A stretch of DNA of 64,000 nucleotides from Bacteroidota bacterium (lineage in GTDB: Bacteria; Bacteroidota; Bacteroidia; AKYH767-A; 2013-40CM-41-45). Shown piece by piece: positions 1-8,698 of the stretch. Each line of letters begins with the position of its first letter. The stretch's first letter is position 1. The position numbers and the translations under genes were made by a program. The DNA lies in NCBI GenBank assembly GCA_003389385.1, contig QQVM01000016.1:154541-218540 (forward strand). Reading direction: 5' to 3'. The notes under the pieces are model-generated. The model saw only the letters and a program-made list of their open reading frames with translations. It was not told the origin of the DNA and searched no databases.

Positions 1-229
1 GATAATCACTTTCCATGATGGATTCAAGTTTTGCTTCCAAAACTTTTTCCTCATTGAATGCCGAAATGAGCACGGACACAGCAGGTAGGTTTTCATGATT
101 TTCCCATACTAATTTATCATACCTCTTCAGGTTAGAACACAGTGCGAGAATCCATGGAAAAAGCACATAAGAATAAAAGACCATGCCGGCCGAAAAGAGA
201 AAAAACAAAAGAAGGATCAGGTACATCAT
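1..229 (-). CDS. membrane-anchored family 2 glycosyltransferase, N-terminal part only
   Basis: Reading the minus strand from the ATG at 229 gives an open frame that runs off the left edge, so only about 76 residues are visible. It begins with a strongly hydrophobic helix (MMYLILLLFFLFSAGMVFYS) followed by an aromatic juxtamembrane stretch. A short linker then leads into PAVSVLISAFNEEKVLEAKL, the first beta strand of a GT-A fold (the usual form is VSVIIPAYNEE). This layout is typical of membrane glycosyltransferases that extend or decorate surface polysaccharides with nucleotide-sugar donors. It diverges from the GWxTD gene, with about 150 bp between the starts. Donor and acceptor cannot be told from this fragment. 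The family call is fairly safe; the specific role is unknown. Confidence 0.75.
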   Translation of the reverse strand, partial: MMYLILLLFFLFSAGMVFYSYVLFPWILALCSNLKRYDKLVWENHENLPAVSVLISAFNEEKVLEAKLESIMESDY

Positions 230-382
230 TGAATGCGGTTCAAAAATACAGAATCAAATCAACCCTGAAAGTTTTTTCATCTTTCTCTGGCATTGTCACC
301 TGATTGTTAAGGTTTAAGGTGCAACTTAAATTCCGAATAATTGCCCTTATTTTTTTGTAATTTTATAGACAAATTGATGGTC

Positions 383-1840
383 ATGAAAAGATTGATACTC
401 ATTCTGATTGCCCTGAGTTCAAACCTGACAGGTTACGGGGCACTGAACGCATATTTTTCATTTTGCACATTCGACGTGCCCAATCAAAGTCCTTTCGTTG
501 AAACTTATCTGAATATTTCAGGAAACAGTGTGGCAAAAGCGAAAAACAGTCAGGGATTGTACCAGGGTGTTATTGAAGTACAGTGGGTTTACAAGCAGGG
601 AGATAAAGTGGTGCATTTCGACAAGTACAATTTGCTGAGTCCGGAATCAGAATCCCCTGATAAAATTATGCCCGACTTCATTGACCTTCAAAGAGTATCA
701 CTCAAATCGGGTGAGTATCAGCTTGACCTAAAAATACAGGATAAGAATGCCAGCGATCAGGGATTTTCTGCCAGTCAGAAAATAATTGTTGATTTTCCTG
801 AAGACCGAATCAATGTTTCACACATTGAATTGCTGGAATCTTATGAAGGTAATGCATCCGCGGGAAAATTTAGCAAGAACGGCTATTCGATGATCCCGCA
901 TGTGACAGCTTTCTATCCGAAAGAAATCAGTTCATTGAAGTTTTATGCTGAGATCTACAACACAGCCAAATTCCTAAAGACTGATTTTTTGGTGCGTTCC
1001 TTTATCTCCAACAATGACAATAAAGTTCTGCTGAACGAGTTCGCATCCATAAAAAAATACTCTCCTCAGGATGTTTGCATTATTCTCAGTGAGTTTCCGA
1101 TTGAAAACCTGCCTTCCGGAAACTACAACCTTACTGTTGAAGTGATGAGCCGTGATAATAAATTGCTTGCATTCCGACAGGCATTTTTCCAGAGGAGCAA
1201 TACCATAGTGAAATCGATACAGCACAGCGATTTCACTGCGGTAAATGTAAATTCGACATTTGTTGCTGAAATGAACAACGCGGATACTTTAAGAGAATAT
1301 CTGAGTTGTCTTTATCCTATTTCCAGCAATCTGGAAAGACAGATTGCGGAAAACCAGAGCAGCATTGGCGATGTGGAGTCTATGAAGCAGTATTTCTATT
1401 CCTTCTGGATGAAGCGCAATGAACTTGATCCTGAATTAGCCTGGAGAAATTATAAACTGGAAGTAATTAAAGTTCAAAATGCATACGGCTCCCGCAACAA
1501 GCGCGGACATGAAACAGACAGAGGCCGGGTGTATCTTCAGTACGGAGCACCAAACAGTGTTACACGTGACGATATGGACCCTAATGCGAGGCCATATGAA
1601 ATCTGGCATTACTACAGATTAAATCATCAGACTAACAGAAAATTTGTTTTCTACAGCCAGGGGAATTCTTCCAATGATTACCGGCTTTTACATTCCGATG
1701 CGGTTGGAGAAATGCAGGATCCAGCCTGGGAACTCAAGCTTCATAACCGTTCGCAGCAGTTCGGGAATGACCTGGACACAGAAAATTCGATTGACATTTA
1801 CGGAAGCCGCACTAAAGAGAACTTCAAGGATCCGAAATAA
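383..1840 (+). CDS. GWxTD domain-containing secreted protein
   Basis: The protein has about 485 residues if translation starts at the ATG at 383, which puts a clean signal peptide (MKRLILILIALSSNLTGYG) at the N-terminus. An in-frame upstream start at 341 would bury that signal. The first two thirds look like beta-rich Ig-like domains with no recognised family. The last third carries the GWxTD-type region: a segment FYSFWMKRNELDPELAW, then DRGRVYLQYGAPNSVTRDDM and YEIWHYYR. Proteins with this domain are common in Bacteroidota and Acidobacteriota and have no established biochemical role. It lies between two glycosyltransferase genes, so a cell-surface role is plausible but inferred. Domain assignment is by eye from the GAPxxV..D...YEIWxY pattern. 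Confidence 0.72.
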   Translation: MKRLILILIALSSNLTGYGALNAYFSFCTFDVPNQSPFVETYLNISGNSVAKAKNSQGLYQGVIEVQWVYKQGDKVVHFDKYNLLSPESESPDKIMPDFIDLQRVSLKSGEYQLDLKIQDKNASDQGFSASQKIIVDFPEDRINVSHIELLESYEGNASAGKFSKNGYSMIPHVTAFYPKEISSLKFYAEIYNTAKFLKTDFLVRSFISNNDNKVLLNEFASIKKYSPQDVCIILSEFPIENLPSGNYNLTVEVMSRDNKLLAFRQAFFQRSNTIVKSIQHSDFTAVNVNSTFVAEMNNADTLREYLSCLYPISSNLERQIAENQSSIGDVESMKQYFYSFWMKRNELDPELAWRNYKLEVIKVQNAYGSRNKRGHETDRGRVYLQYGAPNSVTRDDMDPNARPYEIWHYYRLNHQTNRKFVFYSQGNSSNDYRLLHSDAVGEMQDPAWELKLHNRSQQFGNDLDTENSIDIYGSRTKENFKDPK

Positions 1841-1905
1841 TTGAGTCTGACTAGAAATCCTTTCTTTATCTTCACGATCTAATCCAGAGCTTTTCAAACT
1901 TATTT

Positions 1906-2964
1906 ATGAATTCAAATGCGCGGCGCACCGCAGTGGTAATTCTCAACTGGAACGGGAAAGCCTTTCTGGAAAAATTTCTTTCCAATGTGGTGAGATTCAG
2001 TGAAGATGATGCTGAAGTGATAGTCGCTGACAATGATTCCACAGATGATTCGGTGGAGTTTGTTCAAAAACATTTTCCTTCTGTCAGGCTGATACAGCTG
2101 GAAGAAAACTCAGGATATGCCGGTGGTTACAACAAGGCATTGGAAAAACTCAATCACCAGTATTTCATTCTCCTCAATTCAGATGTGGAAGTCACTCAGA
2201 GCTGGATCAGTCCTTTGATAAAATTCATGGACGAAAACCCTAAAGTCTCTGCATGCCAGCCGAAAATTCTCTCATGGCATCATAGGGATGAATTCGAATA
2301 CGCCGGCGCAGCAGGTGGTTATATTGACAAGTACGGCTATCCTTTTTGCAGGGGAAGGATTTTTAATACTATTGAAAAAGATCACGGTCAATATGATGAT
2401 GCAGTGCAGACCTTTTGGGCTTCGGGAGCTTGCATGTTTGTGAGATCGGAAGTGTTTAGAAAACTAAGAGGCTTTGATGAATCATTCTTCGCTCACATGG
2501 AAGAAATCGACCTGTGCTGGAGAATGAAGAAACTGAACTATGAAATCTGGTTTTATCCTCAGTCCAGGGTCTATCACGTAGGAGGCGGCACACTGGATAA
2601 AAACAATCCCAGAAAAACTTATCTCAATTTTCGGAATAATCTGCTGATGCTTTATAAAAATCTTGATGCTAAAGAATTTGTTAAAGTGAAATTTTTCAGG
2701 AATGTAGCAGATTTCCTGGCTGCAATTCGCTTCCTTTTTAACAATTCCCTGAAGGACTGTCTTGCTGTACTGAAGGCTCACATAGACTTCAATAAGATGA
2801 AAGTTTCAGTGAGCCCCTCAGTGAAAAACCCTGAAAACACTGGGCAACAAGAGATTACAGGCATACTGAAGCAGTCCATCCTCTTCAGTTTTTATGTAAG
2901 AAAATTGAAGAAATTTTCTGACATTAATGCATCAAAGGGATTGAAAAATCAGGCCTTGCGATAG
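1906..2964 (+). CDS. family 2 glycosyltransferase, rhamnosyltransferase (WbbL-like) type
   Basis: A 352-residue soluble GT-A glycosyltransferase. The N-terminus AVVILNWNGKAFLEKFL and VIVADNDSTDDSVEFV form the nucleotide-sugar binding fold. LLNSDVEV supplies the metal-binding DxD-like motif (here NSD-V). ASGACMFVRSEVFRKLRGFD followed by HMEEIDLCWRMK is the acceptor/catalytic region typical of WbbL-type enzymes, which often transfer rhamnose onto lipid-linked glycans. The C-terminal 80 residues are basic and amphipathic and could touch the membrane, but there is no clear transmembrane helix. The gene starts 65 bp after the GWxTD stop and may share its transcript. The sugar specificity is inference only. 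Confidence 0.85.
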   Translation: MNSNARRTAVVILNWNGKAFLEKFLSNVVRFSEDDAEVIVADNDSTDDSVEFVQKHFPSVRLIQLEENSGYAGGYNKALEKLNHQYFILLNSDVEVTQSWISPLIKFMDENPKVSACQPKILSWHHRDEFEYAGAAGGYIDKYGYPFCRGRIFNTIEKDHGQYDDAVQTFWASGACMFVRSEVFRKLRGFDESFFAHMEEIDLCWRMKKLNYEIWFYPQSRVYHVGGGTLDKNNPRKTYLNFRNNLLMLYKNLDAKEFVKVKFFRNVADFLAAIRFLFNNSLKDCLAVLKAHIDFNKMKVSVSPSVKNPENTGQQEITGILKQSILFSFYVRKLKKFSDINASKGLKNQALR

Positions 2965-3063
2965 TGTAAGGCATGAAGACATTTTGCATAAACTAAATCC
3001 GTTCCAACGCTTATAATTCACAATTGAATTAAACAGCTAAATTTTAAGGAACAACAGGCTATT

Positions 3064-5658
3064 ATGGCTACCAGAGAATTCGATTTGCTCATTCAGAGAG
3101 CACAGGTATTAAGAGAGAAGAATACAAGACAGGCGCTTGCAATTCTTGATGAAGCATTGAAGAGTGCTCAGGAAAAAGACAACAAGCCTGAAATTGCACT
3201 CATCATCCGCGAGAAAGCTGCATGTCATCTTGCACAGAAAAATTTCAAGTTGGCTTTGAGCGGCTTCAACGAAGCTTTTCAATTCTATAAAGGTCAGGAA
3301 GACAAATTCGGGCAGCTAAGCTGCTTGCATGAGCTTAGCTCTACCTATTTGAAACTTGAAGACGTTCCATCTGCTCTGGAAGTCACGCTTGACGCACTTA
3401 AGATTCACGCATCATGCGGTGACTCTTGTGGAATTGCAGAATGCTACAATGAACTGGGACGACTCTATGTTTACTTAAAAGAATATGATCAGGCTATAGA
3501 ATATTTCAGAAAATCACTCAAGATTCACGAGGCCACTAAGAATAAACCGGAAATGATCAATTCTTACTTCCTGATCGGAAACGTATACAACTGGAAGGAT
3601 GAATTAGAAAAAGCCATGTATTATCTTCTCCGCGCATCAAACTCCATTGATTTGATGGAGAGCAGCGATGCAAGGGCTAAAACACTTGGCAGTCTGGCAA
3701 TTCTTCATACCAAACTCAAGGAGTATGAAAAGGCGTTGGCACAGTTCAATGAAGCGCTGGAAACCTGCGGTCAGGACGGAAGCGCGACAGTAAAGGCCCA
3801 GTTAATGAAAAGCCTGGGTAATCTTTACATAGAACTTACACAATACGACAAAGCCATCGATGTACTCAGCAAAGCTCTCACGATTGCACGCTTGTCTCCG
3901 GTCGAAGGACAGCTGGTAAAGATTCATCAGTTTCTTTCAATAGCCTATGAAAAAATCGGTGATTATAAAAATGCATTGAAGCATCACCAGGAATTTTACG
4001 AGCTGGACAAGCACATCACTTCTGAAGAAGTTAACTTGAAAACTAAGGCACTTCATATCCGTTATGACCTTGAAGAGCTGCAAAAGCAGAAAGAAATCGC
4101 CGAGCTTTCGGACAAACTGAAGGAGCAGTTTCTTGCCAATGTAAGCCATGAAATCAGAACACCCATGAATGGCATTCTGGGGATGGCTGAGCTTCTGAGC
4201 AGGACTCATCCAACCAATGAACAGTCAGAATTCATTGATGCGATTCGCATTTCGGCGAACAACCTGATGGTCATCATCAACGACATTCTTGACTTCAGCA
4301 AAATCAATGCGGGAAAAATCGAATTCACTGAAAGTGCATTTAATCTGCGTGAACATGTAAAGGGTATCGTACAAATACTTCGTGTGAAAGCCGAAGAAAA
4401 GAAAATCCAGCTTGGCTGCACAATCGACTACAACATCAGCGAAAATATCTGTGGTGACCCTATTCGCCTTAACCAGATACTTACCAATCTGCTTGGCAAT
4501 GCAGTGAAATTCACAGAAAAAGGAAAAGTGAATCTTGACATCAGACTCACCGAAGTGAATGAAAAGAGCGTTTCTCTGAGATTCAAGGTGAGTGATACGG
4601 GCATTGGAATTCCTTCCGACAAACTCAGCAGCATTTTCGACAGCTTTGAGCAGGCCGGTAACAACAAGCGCAGGTACGAAGGAACAGGTCTGGGACTTAC
4701 CATAGTAAAGCAATTAGTGGAATTGCAGGGCGGAAAAATAAGCGTCAGAAGTAAAGTCAATGAAGGCTCAGAATTCATCGTTGACATGGAATTCCGCATT
4801 GCTGAGAATGCCACGGTTAAAACCGAATCTGCTTCAAAGCTGGAATCTTCTCCTGAACATGGCAATTACCGCATCCTTATTGTGGAAGACAATCGTGTTA
4901 ATCAGCTACTGGTGAAAAACATGCTTCGCTCATTCGGATTTGTGAATCAACAGGCTTCTGAAAATGGCAGAACAGCATTGAATATGCTGGAAGAAAATGA
5001 TTTTGACCTGGTGTTGATGGATATTCAAATGCCTGAAATGGATGGTTATGAGATCACACGTGAGATCAGAAGCAGAGCCAGAAAGGAAATGCGAAATATT
5101 CCTATTATCGCGCTGACAGCCGACGCATCAGAAAAGGAAAAGAAAAAAGCCAGAGAAGCGGGCATGAATGACTATCTCGTAAAACCTTATTCTGCTGAAG
5201 AGCTTTACAATATCATACTGAAAAATTTACCTGAATCCCAGCGTAAAATCAATCAGACAAGAGCAGAAGATTTCAGGAAGCAATCCACAGGCCGCAACCT
5301 GGATTTCCTTGAAAAATTTACCGGAGGTGATCAGGAACTCACTATTCAGTTACTTGAAATAATTGTAAAGCAGGTACCTGAGGCAATTGAGAAAATGGAC
5401 AGGCTCATCCCGGAAAAAAACTGGAAAGAGGTGCACTCCATTGCGCACAAAGTTAAGTCAAGCGTGTCAATATTTGAATTGAACGAACTTAAAAAGCTCA
5501 TCACTAATATTGAAGAGTATTCGCGCGACAAAATTCACATGGAAAAAATTCCACTGCTATTCGAAAAGTTCAGGCATACTTCCATCGATGAGATGGACTA
5601 TCTTTCTACTGAACTTGAAAAGCTCCGCAACCTCGTGACTGTATCAAAAGGCAGGTAG
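3064..5658 (+). CDS. soluble TPR hybrid histidine kinase with receiver and HPt domains
   Basis: An 864-residue protein with no signal peptide or membrane helix. Residues 1-330 are tandem TPR repeats (for example YDQAIEYFRKSLKIHE and YEKALAQFNEALETC), followed by a coiled coil. The HisKA box NVSHEIRTPMNGILGM places the phospho-accepting His at 362. The HATPase_c domain shows an N box near 479, DTGIGIP at 511 and GTGLGLT at 540. A receiver domain begins near 600 with acceptor Asp653 (LVLMDIQMPEMDGY), and a C-terminal HPt domain has His795 (AHKVKSS). The whole phosphorelay is therefore in one chain, and the TPRs are likely to sense a protein partner. No output domain or adjacent response regulator exists, so the final target must be elsewhere. 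It is convergent with the kinase gene at 5665, with 6 bp between them. Confidence 0.93.
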   Translation: MATREFDLLIQRAQVLREKNTRQALAILDEALKSAQEKDNKPEIALIIREKAACHLAQKNFKLALSGFNEAFQFYKGQEDKFGQLSCLHELSSTYLKLEDVPSALEVTLDALKIHASCGDSCGIAECYNELGRLYVYLKEYDQAIEYFRKSLKIHEATKNKPEMINSYFLIGNVYNWKDELEKAMYYLLRASNSIDLMESSDARAKTLGSLAILHTKLKEYEKALAQFNEALETCGQDGSATVKAQLMKSLGNLYIELTQYDKAIDVLSKALTIARLSPVEGQLVKIHQFLSIAYEKIGDYKNALKHHQEFYELDKHITSEEVNLKTKALHIRYDLEELQKQKEIAELSDKLKEQFLANVSHEIRTPMNGILGMAELLSRTHPTNEQSEFIDAIRISANNLMVIINDILDFSKINAGKIEFTESAFNLREHVKGIVQILRVKAEEKKIQLGCTIDYNISENICGDPIRLNQILTNLLGNAVKFTEKGKVNLDIRLTEVNEKSVSLRFKVSDTGIGIPSDKLSSIFDSFEQAGNNKRRYEGTGLGLTIVKQLVELQGGKISVRSKVNEGSEFIVDMEFRIAENATVKTESASKLESSPEHGNYRILIVEDNRVNQLLVKNMLRSFGFVNQQASENGRTALNMLEENDFDLVLMDIQMPEMDGYEITREIRSRARKEMRNIPIIALTADASEKEKKKAREAGMNDYLVKPYSAEELYNIILKNLPESQRKINQTRAEDFRKQSTGRNLDFLEKFTGGDQELTIQLLEIIVKQVPEAIEKMDRLIPEKNWKEVHSIAHKVKSSVSIFELNELKKLITNIEEYSRDKIHMEKIPLLFEKFRHTSIDEMDYLSTELEKLRNLVTVSKGR

Positions 5659-5664
5659 GCTGGA

Positions 5665-6507
5665 TCAGGAAAGGTGGTACTCCATCAAACCCTGCATCGG
5701 CGACTTGAGGATTTTACCTTTCCTGAAACCACTCTGTTCCAGAGCAATTTCAAGCATATCCCGAAATTCAAAAGCTACGGATCCGGTAAAATGAACTGTA
5801 TTACCACAGCCCATTTTGATTTGTCTGCTGACATGTATGTCAAGAAACTCCTGAAACGAGCTGAAGATTATTTCTTTCATCTTATCATTCATGTTTGTAA
5901 GGATGAAAGGCATGAATGAGGCAAGAAACCTGTTGGGAAACTCTTTCCGGTAAACTCTGTCGAGGATAGCATTGGAATCCAATCCAAACTCTTCATTAAA
6001 CTTTTCCTCCACTGCACTTCCAAGCTGCCCGTAACAGAGAGCTGTGATAAATTTTTTTCCGATGACAGCGCCGCTGCCTTCATCACCCAAAATGTATCCC
6101 AGTGAAATCTGAGTAGCAATGATTTTTTGTCCGTCATAAGCGCAAGAATTGGATCCTGTACCCAGAATGCAAGCAATCCCCGCTTCCTTTCCACAAAGGG
6201 CACGAGCGGCGGCAAGCATGTCAGATTGCACTTCTACCCTGCTTCTGGAAAATATTTTTTTTATCCCCTCTTCTACAATGCGCCGGTTTGATTCATTTCC
6301 GCATCCTGCACCGTAAAAATAAATCTCCTCAATTTTGTTTGCCTCAGAAGCAATCCTGATCAATCCCGATTGAATAATGGAGGCGATTTTAAAACTGTCT
6401 GCAAAATATGGATTGAGTCCTTGTGTGAATTCAGTGACGACCTCTCCTCCCGGTCCTGCCAGTCTCCACTCTGTTTTAGATGATCCGCTGTCTGCTACCA
6501 GTATCAT
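5665..6507 (-). CDS. BadF/BadG-type sugar kinase, probable N-acetylglucosamine kinase
   Basis: A 280-residue member of the ASKHA (actin/hexokinase) ATPase superfamily. The N-terminus ILVADSGSSKTEWRL is the phosphate-1 loop, here DSGSSKT, as in eukaryotic-type GlcNAc kinases and bacterial MurK-like enzymes. CILGTGSNSCAYDG is the second phosphate loop and LGYILGDEGSGAVIGK is the family's diagnostic segment. HFTGSVAFEF supplies the adenosine motif. Related enzymes phosphorylate amino sugars in cell-wall recycling. It follows the RNase Z gene with a 4-bp gap, so the two are cotranscribed. The BadF label also covers benzoyl-CoA reductase activators, but the small size and lack of cysteine ligands argue for sugar kinase. 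Substrate is inferred. Confidence 0.8.
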   Translation of the reverse strand: MILVADSGSSKTEWRLAGPGGEVVTEFTQGLNPYFADSFKIASIIQSGLIRIASEANKIEEIYFYGAGCGNESNRRIVEEGIKKIFSRSRVEVQSDMLAAARALCGKEAGIACILGTGSNSCAYDGQKIIATQISLGYILGDEGSGAVIGKKFITALCYGQLGSAVEEKFNEEFGLDSNAILDRVYRKEFPNRFLASFMPFILTNMNDKMKEIIFSSFQEFLDIHVSRQIKMGCGNTVHFTGSVAFEFRDMLEIALEQSGFRKGKILKSPMQGLMEYHLS

Positions 6508-6511
6508 TGAT

Positions 6512-7426
6512 TCAGTCTATTGAAAAACGGTCTCCTTCCAATGCAAGCGTAGTGTTGGAGAATTCTGCTTTGGCTTCTTCCAGAAGAGGATAAAGATTTT
6601 TATATCTCGCAGAAAAATGTCCGATCAGAAGTCGCTTTGCATTAGCCTTTCTGGCCATAATACCGGCCTGCGCGGAAGTGGAATGAAATGTCTCCTCCGC
6701 TCTTGAAGCTTTGTCGCTCATGAATGTTGCTTCATGATACAGCAAATCTACATTAGAAATAAACTTCAAAATCCTTTCGTCGTATTTTGTATCTGAACAA
6801 AAAGCATAAGATCTGGGCTCTTTAGGGTCCTGCGTCAGCTCTGCATTTGAAATTGTTTTCCCTTCGGCTGTGACATAATCTTTTCCATCTTTCAGATCTT
6901 CATACAACTCAATCGGAACATTGTATTTCTCGATCATATCACGGTCGAGTTTTCTTTTCCTGGGCTTTTCTGAAAAGCGGAAACCTGTACAGGGTATTCT
7001 GTGATTCAGAGGAATGGAATTGACTGTGACTTCCTCGTCTTCAAAAATTAACTCTGAGGATTTCGCATCAAGCATATGAAAGACCAATGGATATCTGAGT
7101 TTTGTTTCCGAATACTTCAGCTGGATGTCGATGATTTCCTTCAACTCAGGCTGCCCAAAGACATGCAATTCATTGCTGCGCCCCTGCAGATGCATTGTAG
7201 AAATCAAACCAAGCAATCCGAGGTAATGATCTCCGTGAAGGTGACTTATGAAAATATGGTTGATCCTTTGATACTTAATTTTGTAACGGATCATCTGAAT
7301 CAGGGTGCCTTCGCCGCAGTCGATTAAAAAAAAACGCTCATGAATTCTGAGAATCTGAGCGGTTGGATGTCTTTGATAAATCGGTGTGGCGGAACTGCTT
7401 CCGAGTATGCTGATTTCAAAATTCAT
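6512..7426 (-). CDS. rnz: ribonuclease Z
   Basis: A 304-residue metallo-beta-lactamase fold enzyme, the usual length for the short bacterial RNase Z. It cleaves the 3' trailer from tRNA precursors. The zinc-binding motif is HLHGDH in FISHLHGDHYLGL. Other ligands are supplied by the conserved SDTKYDE region (FCSDTKYDERIL), HEATF and GHFSARY near the C-terminus. The segment between about 150 and 200 contains the flexible exosite arm. The start codon overlaps the last base of the preceding T9SS cargo stop (TAATG arrangement), and the GlcNAc-kinase-like gene follows after 4 bp. It therefore sits inside a four-gene minus-strand operon led by the STAS protein. Confidence 0.93.
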   Translation of the reverse strand: MNFEISILGSSSATPIYQRHPTAQILRIHERFFLIDCGEGTLIQMIRYKIKYQRINHIFISHLHGDHYLGLLGLISTMHLQGRSNELHVFGQPELKEIIDIQLKYSETKLRYPLVFHMLDAKSSELIFEDEEVTVNSIPLNHRIPCTGFRFSEKPRKRKLDRDMIEKYNVPIELYEDLKDGKDYVTAEGKTISNAELTQDPKEPRSYAFCSDTKYDERILKFISNVDLLYHEATFMSDKASRAEETFHSTSAQAGIMARKANAKRLLIGHFSARYKNLYPLLEEAKAEFSNTTLALEGDRFSID

Positions 7427-8184
7427 TATCTGCGCGATACAACAAAGCGGCGTGTAACTGAATTCCTGCCGTCAGAAACAATATAAAGATAAACTCCGTT
7501 CTCAAGTTCTGCTGCATCAAATGTCCAGTTGTAATTTCCTTTCGAAACACTTCTTGTGGAAGTATGGATCACATTGCCGATGAGGTCTGTGACTTTGAGC
7601 GTGATGTTCGCATTTGAAGGGCTGGTCACGGTAAAACTGGTAAAGCGGCTAAACGGGTTTGGTGCATTCTGCTTCACTCCGAATGTGAGCGCCTGCTGTG
7701 CTGCAACTGAAGTAGGGTTCTCTATCACAATGCGGTAATTGTCATTGGAATCCTGGATTGTCTGAGGAAAGCCGAGCACGCGTCCATAAATGGTCATGTC
7801 CACCACAATTGGATAGATCCCTACCTGACCAACTGTAGGGGCATTGCCCTGAATCAGGACACAAGCATCAGACCCTCCGGGGAAAACGCAGGAATTGGGA
7901 TTGCATTGATAACTGAAGCCGGAAGGAATGCCTGATACTCCTGTGACTTTGATGGAATCGATGACTGCAGGCAAACCCTGATATACGGTATCGCGAGGAA
8001 CTTTAACCTGCAAAACTGTTGAGTAAGGCACACCGACGAAAGCATGAGGCAGTCCTGTGGCGGAATCAGGATAGATGCCCGGAATGTTCCGCGTGATGCT
8101 GGTATCCGGAATGCACTGAGCAATTCCTTTAAAGGAAAAAATCAGGCAAATCGCCAAAGTAAAAAGGACTGATGCTTGCTTCAT
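7426..8184 (-). CDS. secreted protein with T9SS type A sorting domain
   Basis: 252 residues. It starts with a cleavable signal peptide (MKQASVLFTLAICLIFSFKG, then IAQC). The middle part is a beta-rich region of no known family, with several cysteines that could form disulphides (CIPDT, CNPNSC, ACVLI). The last 80 residues form a T9SS type A sorting domain: NAPNPFSRFTSFTV, ITLKVTDLIGNVI, then ENGVYLYIVSDGRNSVTRRF. Such proteins cross the outer membrane by T9SS and are usually attached to the surface after C-terminal cleavage. It is placed oddly between a cytoplasmic STAS protein (10 bp upstream) and RNase Z (1-bp overlap). Function of the mature part is unknown. Confidence 0.85.
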   Translation of the reverse strand: MKQASVLFTLAICLIFSFKGIAQCIPDTSITRNIPGIYPDSATGLPHAFVGVPYSTVLQVKVPRDTVYQGLPAVIDSIKVTGVSGIPSGFSYQCNPNSCVFPGGSDACVLIQGNAPTVGQVGIYPIVVDMTIYGRVLGFPQTIQDSNDNYRIVIENPTSVAAQQALTFGVKQNAPNPFSRFTSFTVTSPSNANITLKVTDLIGNVIHTSTRSVSKGNYNWTFDAAELENGVYLYIVSDGRNSVTRRFVVSRR

Positions 8185-8194
8185 CGCAATCAGG

Positions 8195-8569
8195 TTAATC
8201 GTTTTTATGCAATTGCTTCTCCACTTCTTCCATGAAAATCAGGTCAACCGCTTCGTTGAACGTGGGAACCTGCTGCAACATATTGTCCAATTGTGAAATT
8301 GAAATGAGTTTGCGCACATGGTCCTGCACTCCGCATAGCACGAAGCTGCCGTTGTTGTCACGACAAGTGCGATAACCGACAAGAATTGCACTGAGTCCGG
8401 AAGAGTCGCAATATTGAACTTCTGTAAGGTCAATAATGAGGTTTTTGTAATTCTCGTGGTGGAGCATTACAATTTCAGCTTTGAGTTCAGGAGCTACACC
8501 GGAAGTGAGTTTTTCCTCGTGTATTTTGATACTGGCGTACTTTTCCTGTCTGTCGATCGTCGAATTCAT
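8195..8569 (-). CDS. STAS-domain protein (anti-sigma-factor-antagonist type)
   Basis: 124 residues forming a single STAS domain, as in SpoIIAA/RsbV. The hallmark is NLIIDLTEVQYCDSSGLSAI, where the DSSG serine is the residue phosphorylated and dephosphorylated in partner-switching systems. The rest (ILVGYRTCRDNNGSFVLCGV and VRKLISISQLDNML) completes the alternating strand/helix fold. In the known systems the unphosphorylated form binds an anti-sigma kinase and releases the sigma factor or another effector. No anti-sigma kinase or PP2C phosphatase gene lies nearby, so the partner must be encoded elsewhere. It is the first gene of a minus-strand operon and has its own promoter-like sequence just upstream. 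Confidence 0.87.
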   Translation of the reverse strand: MNSTIDRQEKYASIKIHEEKLTSGVAPELKAEIVMLHHENYKNLIIDLTEVQYCDSSGLSAILVGYRTCRDNNGSFVLCGVQDHVRKLISISQLDNMLQQVPTFNEAVDLIFMEEVEKQLHKND

Positions 8570-8585
8570 AAGAATAGTGTTTTCT

Positions 8586-8613
8586 CAAATTTACGCACAA
8601 AAAGCCGGACAAA
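8586..8613 (-). promoter_or_regulatory. Bacteroidota-type promoter for the STAS operon
   Basis: On the minus strand TAAATTTG lies at 8593-8586, an exact match to the TAnnTTTG -7 element of this phylum. A TTTG that could act as the -33 element lies at 8613-8610. The 16-base spacing is a little shorter than usual. It sits 16 bases before the STAS start codon. Confidence 0.42.
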
Positions 8614-8698
8614 GAAGTCCAAGCCATTAATTTTCAACATGGCTGCATGCTCAAATTGTTAATATTCGCGATGTTCAGAGGAAAGCTTAATTCAGCCT

